From assembly GCA_964352715.1 (NCBI GenBank), contig CAYGSU010000022.1:1-52758 (forward strand): DNA of 52,758 nucleotides, written 5' to 3'. The number at the start of each line of letters is the position of its first letter. Position 1 is the first letter of the stretch. A model generated the notes under the pieces. It did no database searches. It was not told the origin of the DNA and was given only the letters and a program-made list of their open reading frames with translations. Shown piece after piece: positions 7,693-16,411 of this stretch. Origin of the DNA: JAVKBW01 sp964352715. GTDB lineage: Bacteria; Pseudomonadota; Alphaproteobacteria; UBA8366; Aestuariispiraceae. Position numbers and translations under genes: made by a program.

Positions 7693-8751
7693 ATGTCCAG
7701 ATCTGACTTGAAGCAACCGCCTCTGGTTATCGATGGCCGAGCGATAGGGCCTGATGCCCCTTGCTATCTGATCGCGGAGGTGGGTACGACCTGCCTTGGT
7801 GAACTGGACAGCGCCCTCGCACTGGTTGACGCGGCGGCAGCGGCACGCATGGATGCCGTGAAGTTTCAGGTTATCAATCCCGATCAGGTCTCCGACCGCT
7901 CCGTTACCTACAAGATGCCGACTGCAGACGATGTTGAACAGAGCAACATGTATGACATGTTCTCGCGTCTTACCTTTTCGCTCGACGAATGGCGTCAGAT
8001 ACAGGCGGCTTGTGAAAAGGCATCGATTACCTTCTTTGCGACGGTCGATGACCTGTCCGGCGTCGACCTGCTGCGGCAGCTTGATGTTCCCGCCTACAAG
8101 ATCGGTGCGTGGGACCTAACTTACATGCCGCTGATTCAGGCTGTTGCCAGGACCGGAAAGCCGTGTCTGGTAGATCTGGGACCGACGGACGAAAGCGAAC
8201 TGTTGGATGCTGTGACATGGTTCAATAATGCGGGCGGAAAATGTTTCGTTCCGCTGCACGATTTTCACACCGATGTGTCGTCGCAAATGAACATGCAGGC
8301 CATTGCATATCTTAAGGAAAAATTTGGCGTTGCCGGCTGGTCATCGCCTGACCTGGATCACGATCTTGATATCGTCAGCCTCGGTTTTGGTGCGTCGATC
8401 ATCGAGAAGCGGTTGATTCTGGACAGAAGCGCAAAGGCCTATCATGCGCATCAGTCGCTGGAGCCACAGGAACTTGGAGAATGGATAAACCGGATAAGAC
8501 GTCTGGAACAAACGCTTGGCAAACCTGCAATCGTTCCATCCGACTCTGATCTTCAGCAATCGAAGCTTTACTATCGCAGTATCTGTACCTTGACGGATAT
8601 CAGGAAAGGCGACGTGTTCGATGCCGAAAATCTGGGTGGCAAACGGCCCGGCGACGGCATCCCCACCGTTCGACTGCCAGACGTCTGGGGAAAACGCGCG
8701 GCGCGTGATATCGTCATGAACACCCTGTTGACCGACGCAGATATTGCCTGA
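7693..8751 (+). CDS. divergent NeuB-family protein with SAF domain
   Basis: This 352-residue protein keeps the NeuB barrel plus C-terminal SAF domain (YRSICTLTDIRKGDVFDAEN onward) but has lost several catalytic signatures. The usual AExGxNHxG is AEVGTTCLG (residues 28-36), so Asn-His becomes Thr-Cys. The metal-binding EKHFT is EKRLI, with R240 replacing histidine, and the GPDH sequence is absent. One histidine, H189, is retained in PLHDFHTD. It may condense a different substrate, work without the normal metal site, or be a non-catalytic partner. It begins at an ATG preceded by AGGAA. It lies between a WbqC-like gene and a GT-B-like transferase, not with the other synthases. Confidence 0.78.
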   Translation: MSRSDLKQPPLVIDGRAIGPDAPCYLIAEVGTTCLGELDSALALVDAAAAARMDAVKFQVINPDQVSDRSVTYKMPTADDVEQSNMYDMFSRLTFSLDEWRQIQAACEKASITFFATVDDLSGVDLLRQLDVPAYKIGAWDLTYMPLIQAVARTGKPCLVDLGPTDESELLDAVTWFNNAGGKCFVPLHDFHTDVSSQMNMQAIAYLKEKFGVAGWSSPDLDHDLDIVSLGFGASIIEKRLILDRSAKAYHAHQSLEPQELGEWINRIRRLEQTLGKPAIVPSDSDLQQSKLYYRSICTLTDIRKGDVFDAENLGGKRPGDGIPTVRLPDVWGKRAARDIVMNTLLTDADIA

Positions 8752-8770
8752 CAACAGCATCGCCAGACGC

Positions 8771-10405
8771 ATGCCGAAGGACTCCGCATCCGTGACGTTG
8801 CAACCCTATAGCCTGGATGCCATCGGAACGACGGCGGACTGGCAGGAACGGTTCGTCTGGCCATTGCACTATCCGGATGCCGTCGATCTTGCCGACAAGG
8901 TCGCATGGTGGGGTATTGATACGCTGATCCCGGAATGCGGCGACGAAAGGTTCGATGTCGCTGTTCTTGTGTCACCGTATCTGATCAGTGTGATTCACAA
9001 ACTGGCGCACAAAGCCCTGATGGCGCAGGGCGCTATCGATCGTGAAATTTCCTTTGATGCAGAGCATGACCAACTCGGTTTACCAAAAATTGAGGAAACA
9101 CGCCGGCACATTTCATCGATCCTGTCGTGCCAGGTCGAAAGTTTCGGCGCTGTCGAGGCGGTTGCCCGTACTGCTGCCCGGCAATACACGCTGAGCGGCA
9201 TCGGCGAAGTCTTCAGAGGCCTTGTCGGGGCGAAACCGAAAATCGTTGCAACGTCACACAATGCCCTGTTGCAGCAGCAGGCGCTGACCTTGGATGCAGG
9301 TGTCAGATTCATGCGGGCGTCGGATATGGTGCGGCCGCTGGCGCCTGCACTGGACAGCGCTTCGGCAATAATAGCGGGCGTGAGCGACGACCACCGAAAG
9401 ATGGCAGGATCGTTGCGGCCGATCGCAGAGAAGTTTTTCCCGACCTATGCTGAACAGGTCATTGACGGCGTGGAAGTTGCAATCGCCCAGGCTTTTGAAA
9501 CCGGCCAGGCGCAGCTTGACGTGGTTGGAAAGATGAAACTGCCTGACTGCGAAATATGGTCGACAACGGTGGGGCGCTATGCAGGCCGTCTTATTGATAT
9601 CGAAGCAATGAAGCGCGGCCAGCCCGTGCTTCGGTTTTCGCATGGCGGCGCTTACGGCATGATCGAGGATGAAACAACGCTGGGCCTGGCGGAAGTTTCG
9701 CCGGCCAGCGGCTTTGTCATGGCAACCGAAAAACTTACCGTCGATGTCGGGTCGCAGTTGACGGCGCGGGCACCGAAGCTGCTGCGAAACCGGCAGCCGG
9801 AAGATGTTTTCCGCATCGGCAAGGGTGATCCCGTCTTTGATCGGGTTCCGTTTTTCAAATCGCAACGCACGAGCCGACCAACGGTTACCTTTGTCATGAC
9901 GGGCTTTTTCGAAACCCTTGTCCACCGCCCGCCGGCTCTATCTGCACCGGTTGCGCTGGACTGGCGTCTGCGCCTGACCCGAAAACTGTCTGAACTGCCA
10001 ATTGATGTGGTGATCAGGCCGCATCCGGAAGATCCTGCAGGCTTTGCCAAAACAGCGCAATCATTTGGCGCGACCGTCTCGAAAGGCAACTTTGCCGATG
10101 CGCTGGCCGCATCAGATATTCTGGTGTTTGACTGGCCCTATTCGACAGCTTTTTGGGAAACCCTGTGCTCAGGCCGTCCCACCGTGTTGATCAATATGGC
10201 CGAAACGGCGTTTCTGCCCGAGAAACTGTCGATTGTGCAGGAAAACTGCCGGATGATTTCTCCGGTTTTTGATGCGCGCGGGCGGGTGTCGATCGATTGG
10301 GATTCTCTGGCGGAAGCGATATCTTCCGCACCCTGGACAGACCATCCCTCCAGATGTCGGTCGATCTTTTCGAACAACAGTCCGACGGAAAGCGGGGCGG
10401 TATGA
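8771..10405 (+). CDS. putative GT-B-like glycosyl/phosphoryl transferase
   Basis: This 544-residue soluble protein looks like a GT-B-fold transferase. In the C-terminal half VVIRPHPEDP (about 413-422) and DILVFDWPYSTAFWE (about 450-464) resemble the donor-binding region of CDP-glycerol and related surface-polysaccharide transferases. FSHGGAYGMIED near residue 290 recalls putative transferases of the LIC12162 type seen in nonulosonate loci. It could transfer a CMP-nonulosonate, but no catalytic assignment is possible by eye. The ATG at 8771 is used; a TTG at 8744 would overlap the previous gene by 8 bases. Its stop overlaps the next gene's start (ATGA). Confidence 0.6.
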   Translation: MPKDSASVTLQPYSLDAIGTTADWQERFVWPLHYPDAVDLADKVAWWGIDTLIPECGDERFDVAVLVSPYLISVIHKLAHKALMAQGAIDREISFDAEHDQLGLPKIEETRRHISSILSCQVESFGAVEAVARTAARQYTLSGIGEVFRGLVGAKPKIVATSHNALLQQQALTLDAGVRFMRASDMVRPLAPALDSASAIIAGVSDDHRKMAGSLRPIAEKFFPTYAEQVIDGVEVAIAQAFETGQAQLDVVGKMKLPDCEIWSTTVGRYAGRLIDIEAMKRGQPVLRFSHGGAYGMIEDETTLGLAEVSPASGFVMATEKLTVDVGSQLTARAPKLLRNRQPEDVFRIGKGDPVFDRVPFFKSQRTSRPTVTFVMTGFFETLVHRPPALSAPVALDWRLRLTRKLSELPIDVVIRPHPEDPAGFAKTAQSFGATVSKGNFADALAASDILVFDWPYSTAFWETLCSGRPTVLINMAETAFLPEKLSIVQENCRMISPVFDARGRVSIDWDSLAEAISSAPWTDHPSRCRSIFSNNSPTESGAV

Positions 10406-11079
10406 CTGTTCTTGTGCTTGCGGCGCATCCAGACGATGAGGTGCTCGGATGCGGTGGCGCAATCGCCCGCCATGCCGAGGCCGGGGATGCCGTGCATACT
10501 GTATTCATCGCCGACGGTGAAACGTCACGCGGCGACGGCGCAGCGGCGAAGGACAGGGTGCGTGCGCGCGAGGACATGGCCCGAAAGGCCGCAGATGTTC
10601 TGGGGGCAGCGCCGCCTGTATTCTTGAGATTTCCGGACAACCGGCTCGATACTGTTCCGTTGCTGGAAATCGCTCAGGGCATTGAAGAGCAGGTCCGATC
10701 CGTGCAGCCGCACTGTGTCTACACGCATTCGGCCGCGGACATGAATGTGGATCATCGGCTGACCCATCAGGCGGCCCGAACCGCGCTGCGGCCTCAGGCC
10801 GGCATGTCGGCTGTCAGGATTCTGGGATTCGAGATTCCGTCCAGCACGGAATGGGGCGGCAGCGGCTTCGGTCCGGTATTTGAACCAACTGTCGGGATCG
10901 ACGCCACCCCCTATATTAAACGGAAACTGGCGGCGCTCGGGTGCTACGAACCGGAGCTTCGGCAGATGCCGCATCCCCGGTCGAAGGTGGCGATTGAGGC
11001 CCTGATGCAATGGCGGGGCGCACAGTTCGGAATGCTGCATGCGGAAGCCTTTGAGCTGATCCGTGAGAGTATCCGTTGA
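10402..11079 (+). CDS. PIG-L/LmbE family deacetylase
   Basis: This protein of 225 residues has the zinc-binding HPDDE signature (residues 9-13) followed by LGCGG, and a later HSAADMNVDH (about 108-118) supplying the third metal ligand. Members remove N-acetyl groups from GlcNAc-type sugars or related amides. Here it probably deacetylates a glycan precursor, perhaps so that another acyl group can be attached. The start is the ATG at 10402 overlapping the previous stop (ATGA); longer in-frame versions lie inside the upstream gene. Its stop overlaps the next TTG start. Confidence 0.85.
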   Translation: MTVLVLAAHPDDEVLGCGGAIARHAEAGDAVHTVFIADGETSRGDGAAAKDRVRAREDMARKAADVLGAAPPVFLRFPDNRLDTVPLLEIAQGIEEQVRSVQPHCVYTHSAADMNVDHRLTHQAARTALRPQAGMSAVRILGFEIPSSTEWGGSGFGPVFEPTVGIDATPYIKRKLAALGCYEPELRQMPHPRSKVAIEALMQWRGAQFGMLHAEAFELIRESIR

Positions 11080-12086
11080 CCGAACCGGCTGCTAAAACTC
11101 GGTTTTCCGCCGGTATCATCGGTCTTGGCAAGGTCGGGTCGAGATTCGATGAGGAAAAACGCGGTAGCGTCTGGTCGCATGCCGGTGCCTTTATCGCAGC
11201 AAACGACCGGATATCTCTTGTCGGCGGCGCGGATGTCGGTACTGAGAACCGGGAGCTGTTTCAGCTACGTTGCCCGGCAGCAGAAGTCTTTTCGGATCCT
11301 GTAGCGTTCGTGAAGGACACAAAGCCGGATATTCTGAGCATCTGCACACCGCCCGAAAAGCGGGCTGAGCTTGTCGAGGCGATTCTGACGGCGCATGCAC
11401 CAAAAGTCCTGCTTGTTGAAAAACCCATCGACACGACGGCGGAAGGGCGAACCCGGTTGCTGGCAGCGGTCGAAAAAGCCGGCTGCGTTGCGCTCGTCAA
11501 CTACAACAGGCGGTATTATCCGGCCTGCAGGGCAGCAAAGCGCGCAGCCTGGGACGGAACGATCGGCGAGATTCGCACCATTACTGTCAGAATTCCGAAC
11601 CGGCTCTGGTCGATGGGCAGCCATGCGATGAACCTGCTGTTGTTTCTGGCCGATGCTGTTCCGGTTGCGTGGCAGGGCATGCCGTTGCCGTTGTTTGAAG
11701 AGACGGATGAGCCGGCGGTCGACATGATCTGCCGGTTTCCGAATGGCAGCGCCGGCCGGCTGCTATGCGAAGGCGACAGAAGCATGCTTTTCTTTGAAGC
11801 GGAGATCATGGGAACCGAAGGACGGATCCGGATCGACCGGAACGGCGAGAGGGCGCGGCTCGAACGGTTTCAGGCCAAGCAGGGCTGGGCCGGTTATCGA
11901 AGCCTGGAAGAGCCTGTCGATATTGAAACAAACAGGCCTGACTTTTCATCCTTCGTTCAACTTGTTGAGGATGCCTGCGACGCAGTGGGATCGGACCGCG
12001 GATCAGCCGATCTCGAAAGTGCAATTGCAGGCGAAAACCTCCTTGAGTCGCTGGTGAAACTGTACCGGCAGGAGCAGGCATGCTGA
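11076..12086 (+). CDS. Gfo/Idh/MocA family oxidoreductase
   Basis: This 336-residue NAD(P)-dependent dehydrogenase has an N-terminal Rossmann fold (IIGLGKVGSRFD) and the family lysine in VEKPID near residue 115. The substrate should be a sugar or nucleotide sugar. It starts with TTG overlapping the preceding stop, and its end overlaps the CBS-nucleotidyltransferase by 7 bases. In Campylobacter legionaminic acid loci a CBS-type guanylyltransferase (PtmE) lies beside genes for making the hexosamine phosphate, so this enzyme may supply the same precursor. That role is inferred from context only. Confidence 0.8.
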   Translation: MTEPAAKTRFSAGIIGLGKVGSRFDEEKRGSVWSHAGAFIAANDRISLVGGADVGTENRELFQLRCPAAEVFSDPVAFVKDTKPDILSICTPPEKRAELVEAILTAHAPKVLLVEKPIDTTAEGRTRLLAAVEKAGCVALVNYNRRYYPACRAAKRAAWDGTIGEIRTITVRIPNRLWSMGSHAMNLLLFLADAVPVAWQGMPLPLFEETDEPAVDMICRFPNGSAGRLLCEGDRSMLFFEAEIMGTEGRIRIDRNGERARLERFQAKQGWAGYRSLEEPVDIETNRPDFSSFVQLVEDACDAVGSDRGSADLESAIAGENLLESLVKLYRQEQAC

Positions 12087-13144
12087 TCGTCGACAAAAAT
12101 CTCGCGGCCTACAAAACAACGCTGGACCAGTCGCTGAGAAATGCGGTCGAGCGCATGAACGAGGTCAATGAACGTATCCAGATGATTGTCGATACGGACT
12201 CCAAACTCGTCGGTGTCCTGACCGACGGCGATATTCGTCGAAGCCTGTTGCGTGGCGTCACGATGGACTCGCCGGTTCGGGATGCAGCCTGTTTGGATCC
12301 TACCGTGGGGTCGTACACCGACATTGATGCCGCCAACGCCCTGTGGCGTCAGGCGAAGGGAAAACTGCGCTTCCTGCCACTGGTCGATAACGCGCAGGTG
12401 CTTTGCGGCCTGATGGTGCCGGCAACGGAAACAACCATCATCCGACAAGCCGCCATCATGGCCGGTGGGTATGGATCGCGCCTCGGTTCCTTCACAAAGG
12501 ACAAGCCCAAACCGCTGGTTGAAGTCGGCGGTCGACCGATACTTGACCATATCCTGACCCGGCTGGAATCGGGCGGGATCAGCAAGGTGTTCGTTTGTGT
12601 GCATCATCTTGCTGAATCCATTTCGAACTTTGTGGGGTCCCGATCGAACAGCGCCGATGTTCGGACGATCCTTGAAAATACGAAACTGGGAACAGCGGGC
12701 CCGTTGGCGAAACTGGCCGGATCTGTTGATTATGCGTCAGGGCCGCTGCTCGTTCTGAACGGCGACGTGATCACCAATGTCGATATCAGGCAGATCGGCC
12801 ACTTCCATGTCGAACACGGGAATGACGTGACCATCGGGGCGGCGGTTCACCGTTTCAGAATTCCCTACGGTGTCATTCATCATGATGAAGACGGACGTTT
12901 CGTTGAGGTCGAGGAAAAGCCGCTGGTGGAGAATTTCATTTCCGCCGGTGTCTATGTTTTCAATCGGCAGGTTCTTGATCTGATCGAAGAAGACCAGCAG
13001 ATGGACATGCCACATCTTCTCAACCTGACCCAGAAAGCGGGTTTCAGGATTGGCCTGTTTCCGATCCATGAATTCTGGGCGGATATCGGGCAACCTCAGG
13101 ATATTGAGACAACCAATCAGCATCAGCATCTTTGGGACGCCTGA
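12080..13144 (+). CDS. CBS-domain sugar-1-phosphate nucleotidyltransferase, PtmE-like
   Basis: This 354-residue protein has a CBS pair at residues 1-115 (with VLTDGDIRRSLLRG) and a nucleotidyltransferase domain from about 125, with MAGGYGSRLGSFTKDKPKPL containing the nucleotide-binding loop. This is the layout of PtmE, which makes GDP-glucosamine for legionaminic acid in Campylobacter jejuni. The reaction would be NTP plus sugar-1-phosphate to NDP-sugar. The nucleotide cannot be decided from sequence; GDP is favoured by the resemblance and by the legionaminic-type genes downstream. The CBS pair may sense an adenine nucleotide. Confidence 0.8.
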   Translation: MLIVDKNLAAYKTTLDQSLRNAVERMNEVNERIQMIVDTDSKLVGVLTDGDIRRSLLRGVTMDSPVRDAACLDPTVGSYTDIDAANALWRQAKGKLRFLPLVDNAQVLCGLMVPATETTIIRQAAIMAGGYGSRLGSFTKDKPKPLVEVGGRPILDHILTRLESGGISKVFVCVHHLAESISNFVGSRSNSADVRTILENTKLGTAGPLAKLAGSVDYASGPLLVLNGDVITNVDIRQIGHFHVEHGNDVTIGAAVHRFRIPYGVIHHDEDGRFVEVEEKPLVENFISAGVYVFNRQVLDLIEEDQQMDMPHLLNLTQKAGFRIGLFPIHEFWADIGQPQDIETTNQHQHLWDA

Positions 13145-13154
13145 GGAACGGATC

Positions 13155-15014
13155 GTGTTTTCCTACTCCGAAACAATCAAACAGCAAATCGCGCTCAGCA
13201 AAGCGCTTGATCTTACCTGGGGCCAGGTGGGAATCATCTTTACGCTGCAGGTGTTGTCGATATTCGCTGAAGGCATTGGCATTTCGCTGATTCTGCCGAT
13301 TCTGCAGACCGTTAACAGCGGATCTGTCGATCTTGGTGAACTGCCGGCGGCCTTCAGGATTTTTGCCGAATTGATCGAAAACACATTTGGCGACCTTAGT
13401 ATCGGGGTGCTGCTGGGCAGTCTTGTTATCGTAGTCTTTGTTCGCCAGGGATTTCAGATTGCAAGACAGGTATACGGCAATCATGTCCGGGCCTTGCTTA
13501 CTCAGCGCGTCAGGCTGAAACTGTTCAGTCAGTATATAAGTACGCGGATCGAAATGAGAGAGTCCCGCAGACAGGGGGCGATGCTGAACGACGTGTCCGT
13601 TGAAACCGAACGGGCTGTTACCAGCTTGCTTTCATCGCTGAATATTGTCGCGCTTCTGCTTAACTGCCTGCTTTTTATCTATATTGTTGTAATGATGGAT
13701 CCATTGCTGTCTGTCATGGCAATAGGCGCAATTGGCGCGGCGATGATTATGTTGTCCGGATTGCTGAAAGTCACTCGGCGAATCGGTTTTCAGGTTACCG
13801 ACGCCAACCGGCTTGTCATTCAGTTTATGTCCGAAAGAATGCGCGCCAGCAGACTGATTTCCTTGTGCGTTACACAGACTGAAGAAATAAAAGCGGCGAA
13901 AACGCTGACTGAGGTGCAGCAACGAAAGATGTTCGTGCTGCAGTCCCTTAAGTCGCTGCTGGTGCTGAGCATTGAGCCAGTTGTCCTTCTGATTGCAGTT
14001 GGCCTGTTCTATTTTTCCATCGAGCGGCTGGGTACATCCTTTGAAGTGATGATACTGTTTTTCGTCATCCTTATACGCCTTTTACCGTTGTTCAGAGAAC
14101 TGCTCACCTTGTTCAATGGCGTCCTTGCAGTGCAGGGCAGCCTTAGTGCTGTCCATTCAAGCCTCAAGGAAATGGGCAACATAGACGAAACGACGGGTAG
14201 CGATAATTCGTCACGTGAAAGGCTTACAGTCAGCAATGGCATTTCAATTGAAAATGTTTCGTTTTCTTACTCGGATGGAGATACACGTGTTCTGGAAAGC
14301 GCCAGTATTGATTTCAAGCCCGGAAGCATAACGGCGATTGTCGGCCCGTCCGGCTCAGGAAAATCCACCCTTGTTGATTTGCTGCCTAGGCTTCGCGTTC
14401 CGGAATCCGGTTCCATCAAGATTGATGGACGCGATATTGCGGACATCGATCTCGCTGTGCTGCGAAAATCCATCGCCTTTGTATCGCAGCATCCTGAACT
14501 CATGGATATTCGGATCAGGGAGTTTCTTGGCTATGGCTGTCCGGAAGCCACAGAGTCTGAAATCATCGAGGCCGCCAAACACGCATCGGCGCATGAGTTC
14601 ATTTCCAGGCTGCCTGCAGGCTATGATACGCGTCTTGGTGAATATGGCGATCAACTCTCGGGCGGAGAACTACAACGTCTGGACCTGGCGCGTGCACTTG
14701 TGCGAAACGCAAATATACTGATCTGCGACGAACCGACCAGCCACCTCGACCCGTCCAATCACCGGCGGTTCATGGATGTTCTCGGAAACATTTCCAGCGA
14801 ATCGAACCGTGTAATCATCGTAGTATCGCACCGCATGGAGCTGATCGACCGTGTCGACCAGCTGGTTCTGATGGTCGATGGCCGGGTGCTCGCTTCCGGG
14901 CGTCCTGAAGACGTCGCCAACAGCAGAAAATGGGCTGAGTTCCAGGGTGTCGTCGCCCTGCCTGAAACAGACAGACAAAGCAGCAGCATCAAGGAAGGGC
15001 TTGCCGCAACATGA
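13155..15014 (+). CDS. ABC transporter, fused membrane and ATPase domains (glycan flippase type)
   Basis: This 619-residue half-transporter has an N-terminal membrane domain (about 1-325, with hydrophobic stretches near 25-45, 155-200 and 275-315) and a C-terminal ATPase. Walker A GPSGSGKST is near 397, signature LSGGELQRLDLARAL near 500, Walker B ILICDEPTSHLD near 522 and the switch histidine in VVSHRM near 557. It belongs to the MsbA/PglK type and is likely to flip a lipid-linked sugar or oligosaccharide across the inner membrane as a dimer. The GTG at 13155 is chosen because GAGG sits 8 bases upstream; the longer frame runs through the previous gene. It is the only transporter in the glycan run. 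Confidence 0.85.
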   Translation: MFSYSETIKQQIALSKALDLTWGQVGIIFTLQVLSIFAEGIGISLILPILQTVNSGSVDLGELPAAFRIFAELIENTFGDLSIGVLLGSLVIVVFVRQGFQIARQVYGNHVRALLTQRVRLKLFSQYISTRIEMRESRRQGAMLNDVSVETERAVTSLLSSLNIVALLLNCLLFIYIVVMMDPLLSVMAIGAIGAAMIMLSGLLKVTRRIGFQVTDANRLVIQFMSERMRASRLISLCVTQTEEIKAAKTLTEVQQRKMFVLQSLKSLLVLSIEPVVLLIAVGLFYFSIERLGTSFEVMILFFVILIRLLPLFRELLTLFNGVLAVQGSLSAVHSSLKEMGNIDETTGSDNSSRERLTVSNGISIENVSFSYSDGDTRVLESASIDFKPGSITAIVGPSGSGKSTLVDLLPRLRVPESGSIKIDGRDIADIDLAVLRKSIAFVSQHPELMDIRIREFLGYGCPEATESEIIEAAKHASAHEFISRLPAGYDTRLGEYGDQLSGGELQRLDLARALVRNANILICDEPTSHLDPSNHRRFMDVLGNISSESNRVIIVVSHRMELIDRVDQLVLMVDGRVLASGRPEDVANSRKWAEFQGVVALPETDRQSSSIKEGLAAT

Positions 15015-16411
15015 CATCAGACAACACAATCCCTGCCATTCTGGGTGGCTTGCCAGTCCGCACAAAACCGTTTGTCGTCGCGCCGATGGTTGATCAGGAC
15101 GAAGAAACCTTCGTTCTGCAGGCGATCAGAGACGGTGATTTTTCACGGTATGTCGGCGCCGGCGGTCCGAATATTGAAACGACGCTTGCGCTGACCAGCC
15201 GGGAAGCTGCTGATGTGCAAGCGCCCTGGCACTTCCTGGGCGGGCCTCATGTTCGCCGTTTCGCTGCCGAATGGGCCGAAAAATTCTCAGTCGATTTCGC
15301 CATTCCCGTCAATGCGGCTACCAGCGGTCTTTCTGCGGCGCTCGCGGCGGTGGGGGCGGGGGCGGGCGATGAAGTCATTCTTTCGCCGTTGTCGTTTACC
15401 GCCAGCGGGTCGTCGCCGCTCGCCTTCAACTCCATTCCTGTCTTTGTCGATGTCGACCCGCGTACATTCTGTATGGACCCGGCCGAGGTTGAAAAAGCGA
15501 TCACGCCGCGCACAAAAGCAATTCTGGCCATCCACCTTCTGGGCAATGCATGCGACATGGACGCGCTGATGCGAATCTCGCAGCGAACCGGCATACCTGT
15601 CGTCGAGGATGCCGCGCAGGCGCCCGGCGTTCTCTATCGCGGCAAGCCGGTCGGGACGATCGGCCATGCCGGTGTCTTCAGTCTGCAGCAGTCAAAAAAT
15701 ATCATGACCGGCGAAGGCGGCGTTGTGACGACAAACCTTCCCGACGTCGCCCGCAAGGTGCGGTTGATCGCCAATCATGGCGAAGGGGTCATGGAAGACT
15801 GGCATACCGACGAACAGCTGGAAAATGTTGTCGGGTTCAATTTCAGGATGACGGAGCTTTCGGCGGCGCTCGGTCGCGCCCAGCTCAAGAAACTTGATCG
15901 TGTCAACGAATGGCGAAACCGGAATTTCGATATCCTGCGCGACCTGCTCGCAGAAACCGATGCGCTGATCCCGCCGCACATTTCCAACGAAGTAACCTAT
16001 GTGTCTCATGTTGCCGGCTTTCTGTTCGATTCGGAGCGCGCGGGCATGTCGCGCGACGTGTTCCTGGCGGCGGTTCGGGCGGAAGGGGTGCCGGTCGGTT
16101 CGGGCTACACCCGCATGATGTACGAAAACCCCACCTTCCTGCGTCGCATCGCCTATGGGAAAAATGGGAGCCCGTGGACCAGCCACGACAGTTCCGTCGA
16201 ATACCATCGCGGCCAGTGCCCGATTGCGGAATCGCTGATTTACGAAAAGTTCGTCTGGATGTATCACATCGCTCATCCTTCCACAGAGGACGACATGCGC
16301 GATGTCGCCACCGCGATCCTCAAGGTTCTGAAAAATGCCGATGCCATTACCGCATCCGCTGACACCATTCGTAGCGGTGGTGACACTGCTTTGAGACAAG
16401 GACGCCTGTAA
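15011..16411 (+). CDS. DegT/DnrJ/EryC1 family aminotransferase
   Basis: This 466-residue PLP enzyme is longer than the usual 360-400 residues. It has a distinctive N-terminal extension (residues 1-75), reminiscent of AHBA-synthase-type members, before the core. K229 in QQSKNIMTGEGG is the PLP lysine, and VVEDAAQAPG holds the cofactor aspartate. The role is probably transfer of an amino group to a keto-sugar; LegC of the legionaminic pathway is a candidate because the next gene is a CMP-sugar synthetase, but the sequence is not a close LegC look-alike. ATGA and TAATG overlaps couple it to both neighbours. Confidence 0.75.
   Translation: MTSDNTIPAILGGLPVRTKPFVVAPMVDQDEETFVLQAIRDGDFSRYVGAGGPNIETTLALTSREAADVQAPWHFLGGPHVRRFAAEWAEKFSVDFAIPVNAATSGLSAALAAVGAGAGDEVILSPLSFTASGSSPLAFNSIPVFVDVDPRTFCMDPAEVEKAITPRTKAILAIHLLGNACDMDALMRISQRTGIPVVEDAAQAPGVLYRGKPVGTIGHAGVFSLQQSKNIMTGEGGVVTTNLPDVARKVRLIANHGEGVMEDWHTDEQLENVVGFNFRMTELSAALGRAQLKKLDRVNEWRNRNFDILRDLLAETDALIPPHISNEVTYVSHVAGFLFDSERAGMSRDVFLAAVRAEGVPVGSGYTRMMYENPTFLRRIAYGKNGSPWTSHDSSVEYHRGQCPIAESLIYEKFVWMYHIAHPSTEDDMRDVATAILKVLKNADAITASADTIRSGGDTALRQGRL

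Noticed and set aside
13050..13154. Upstream extension of the ABC transporter frame
   Set aside because: It overlaps the nucleotidyltransferase gene, while the GTG at 13155 has a well-placed GAGG.
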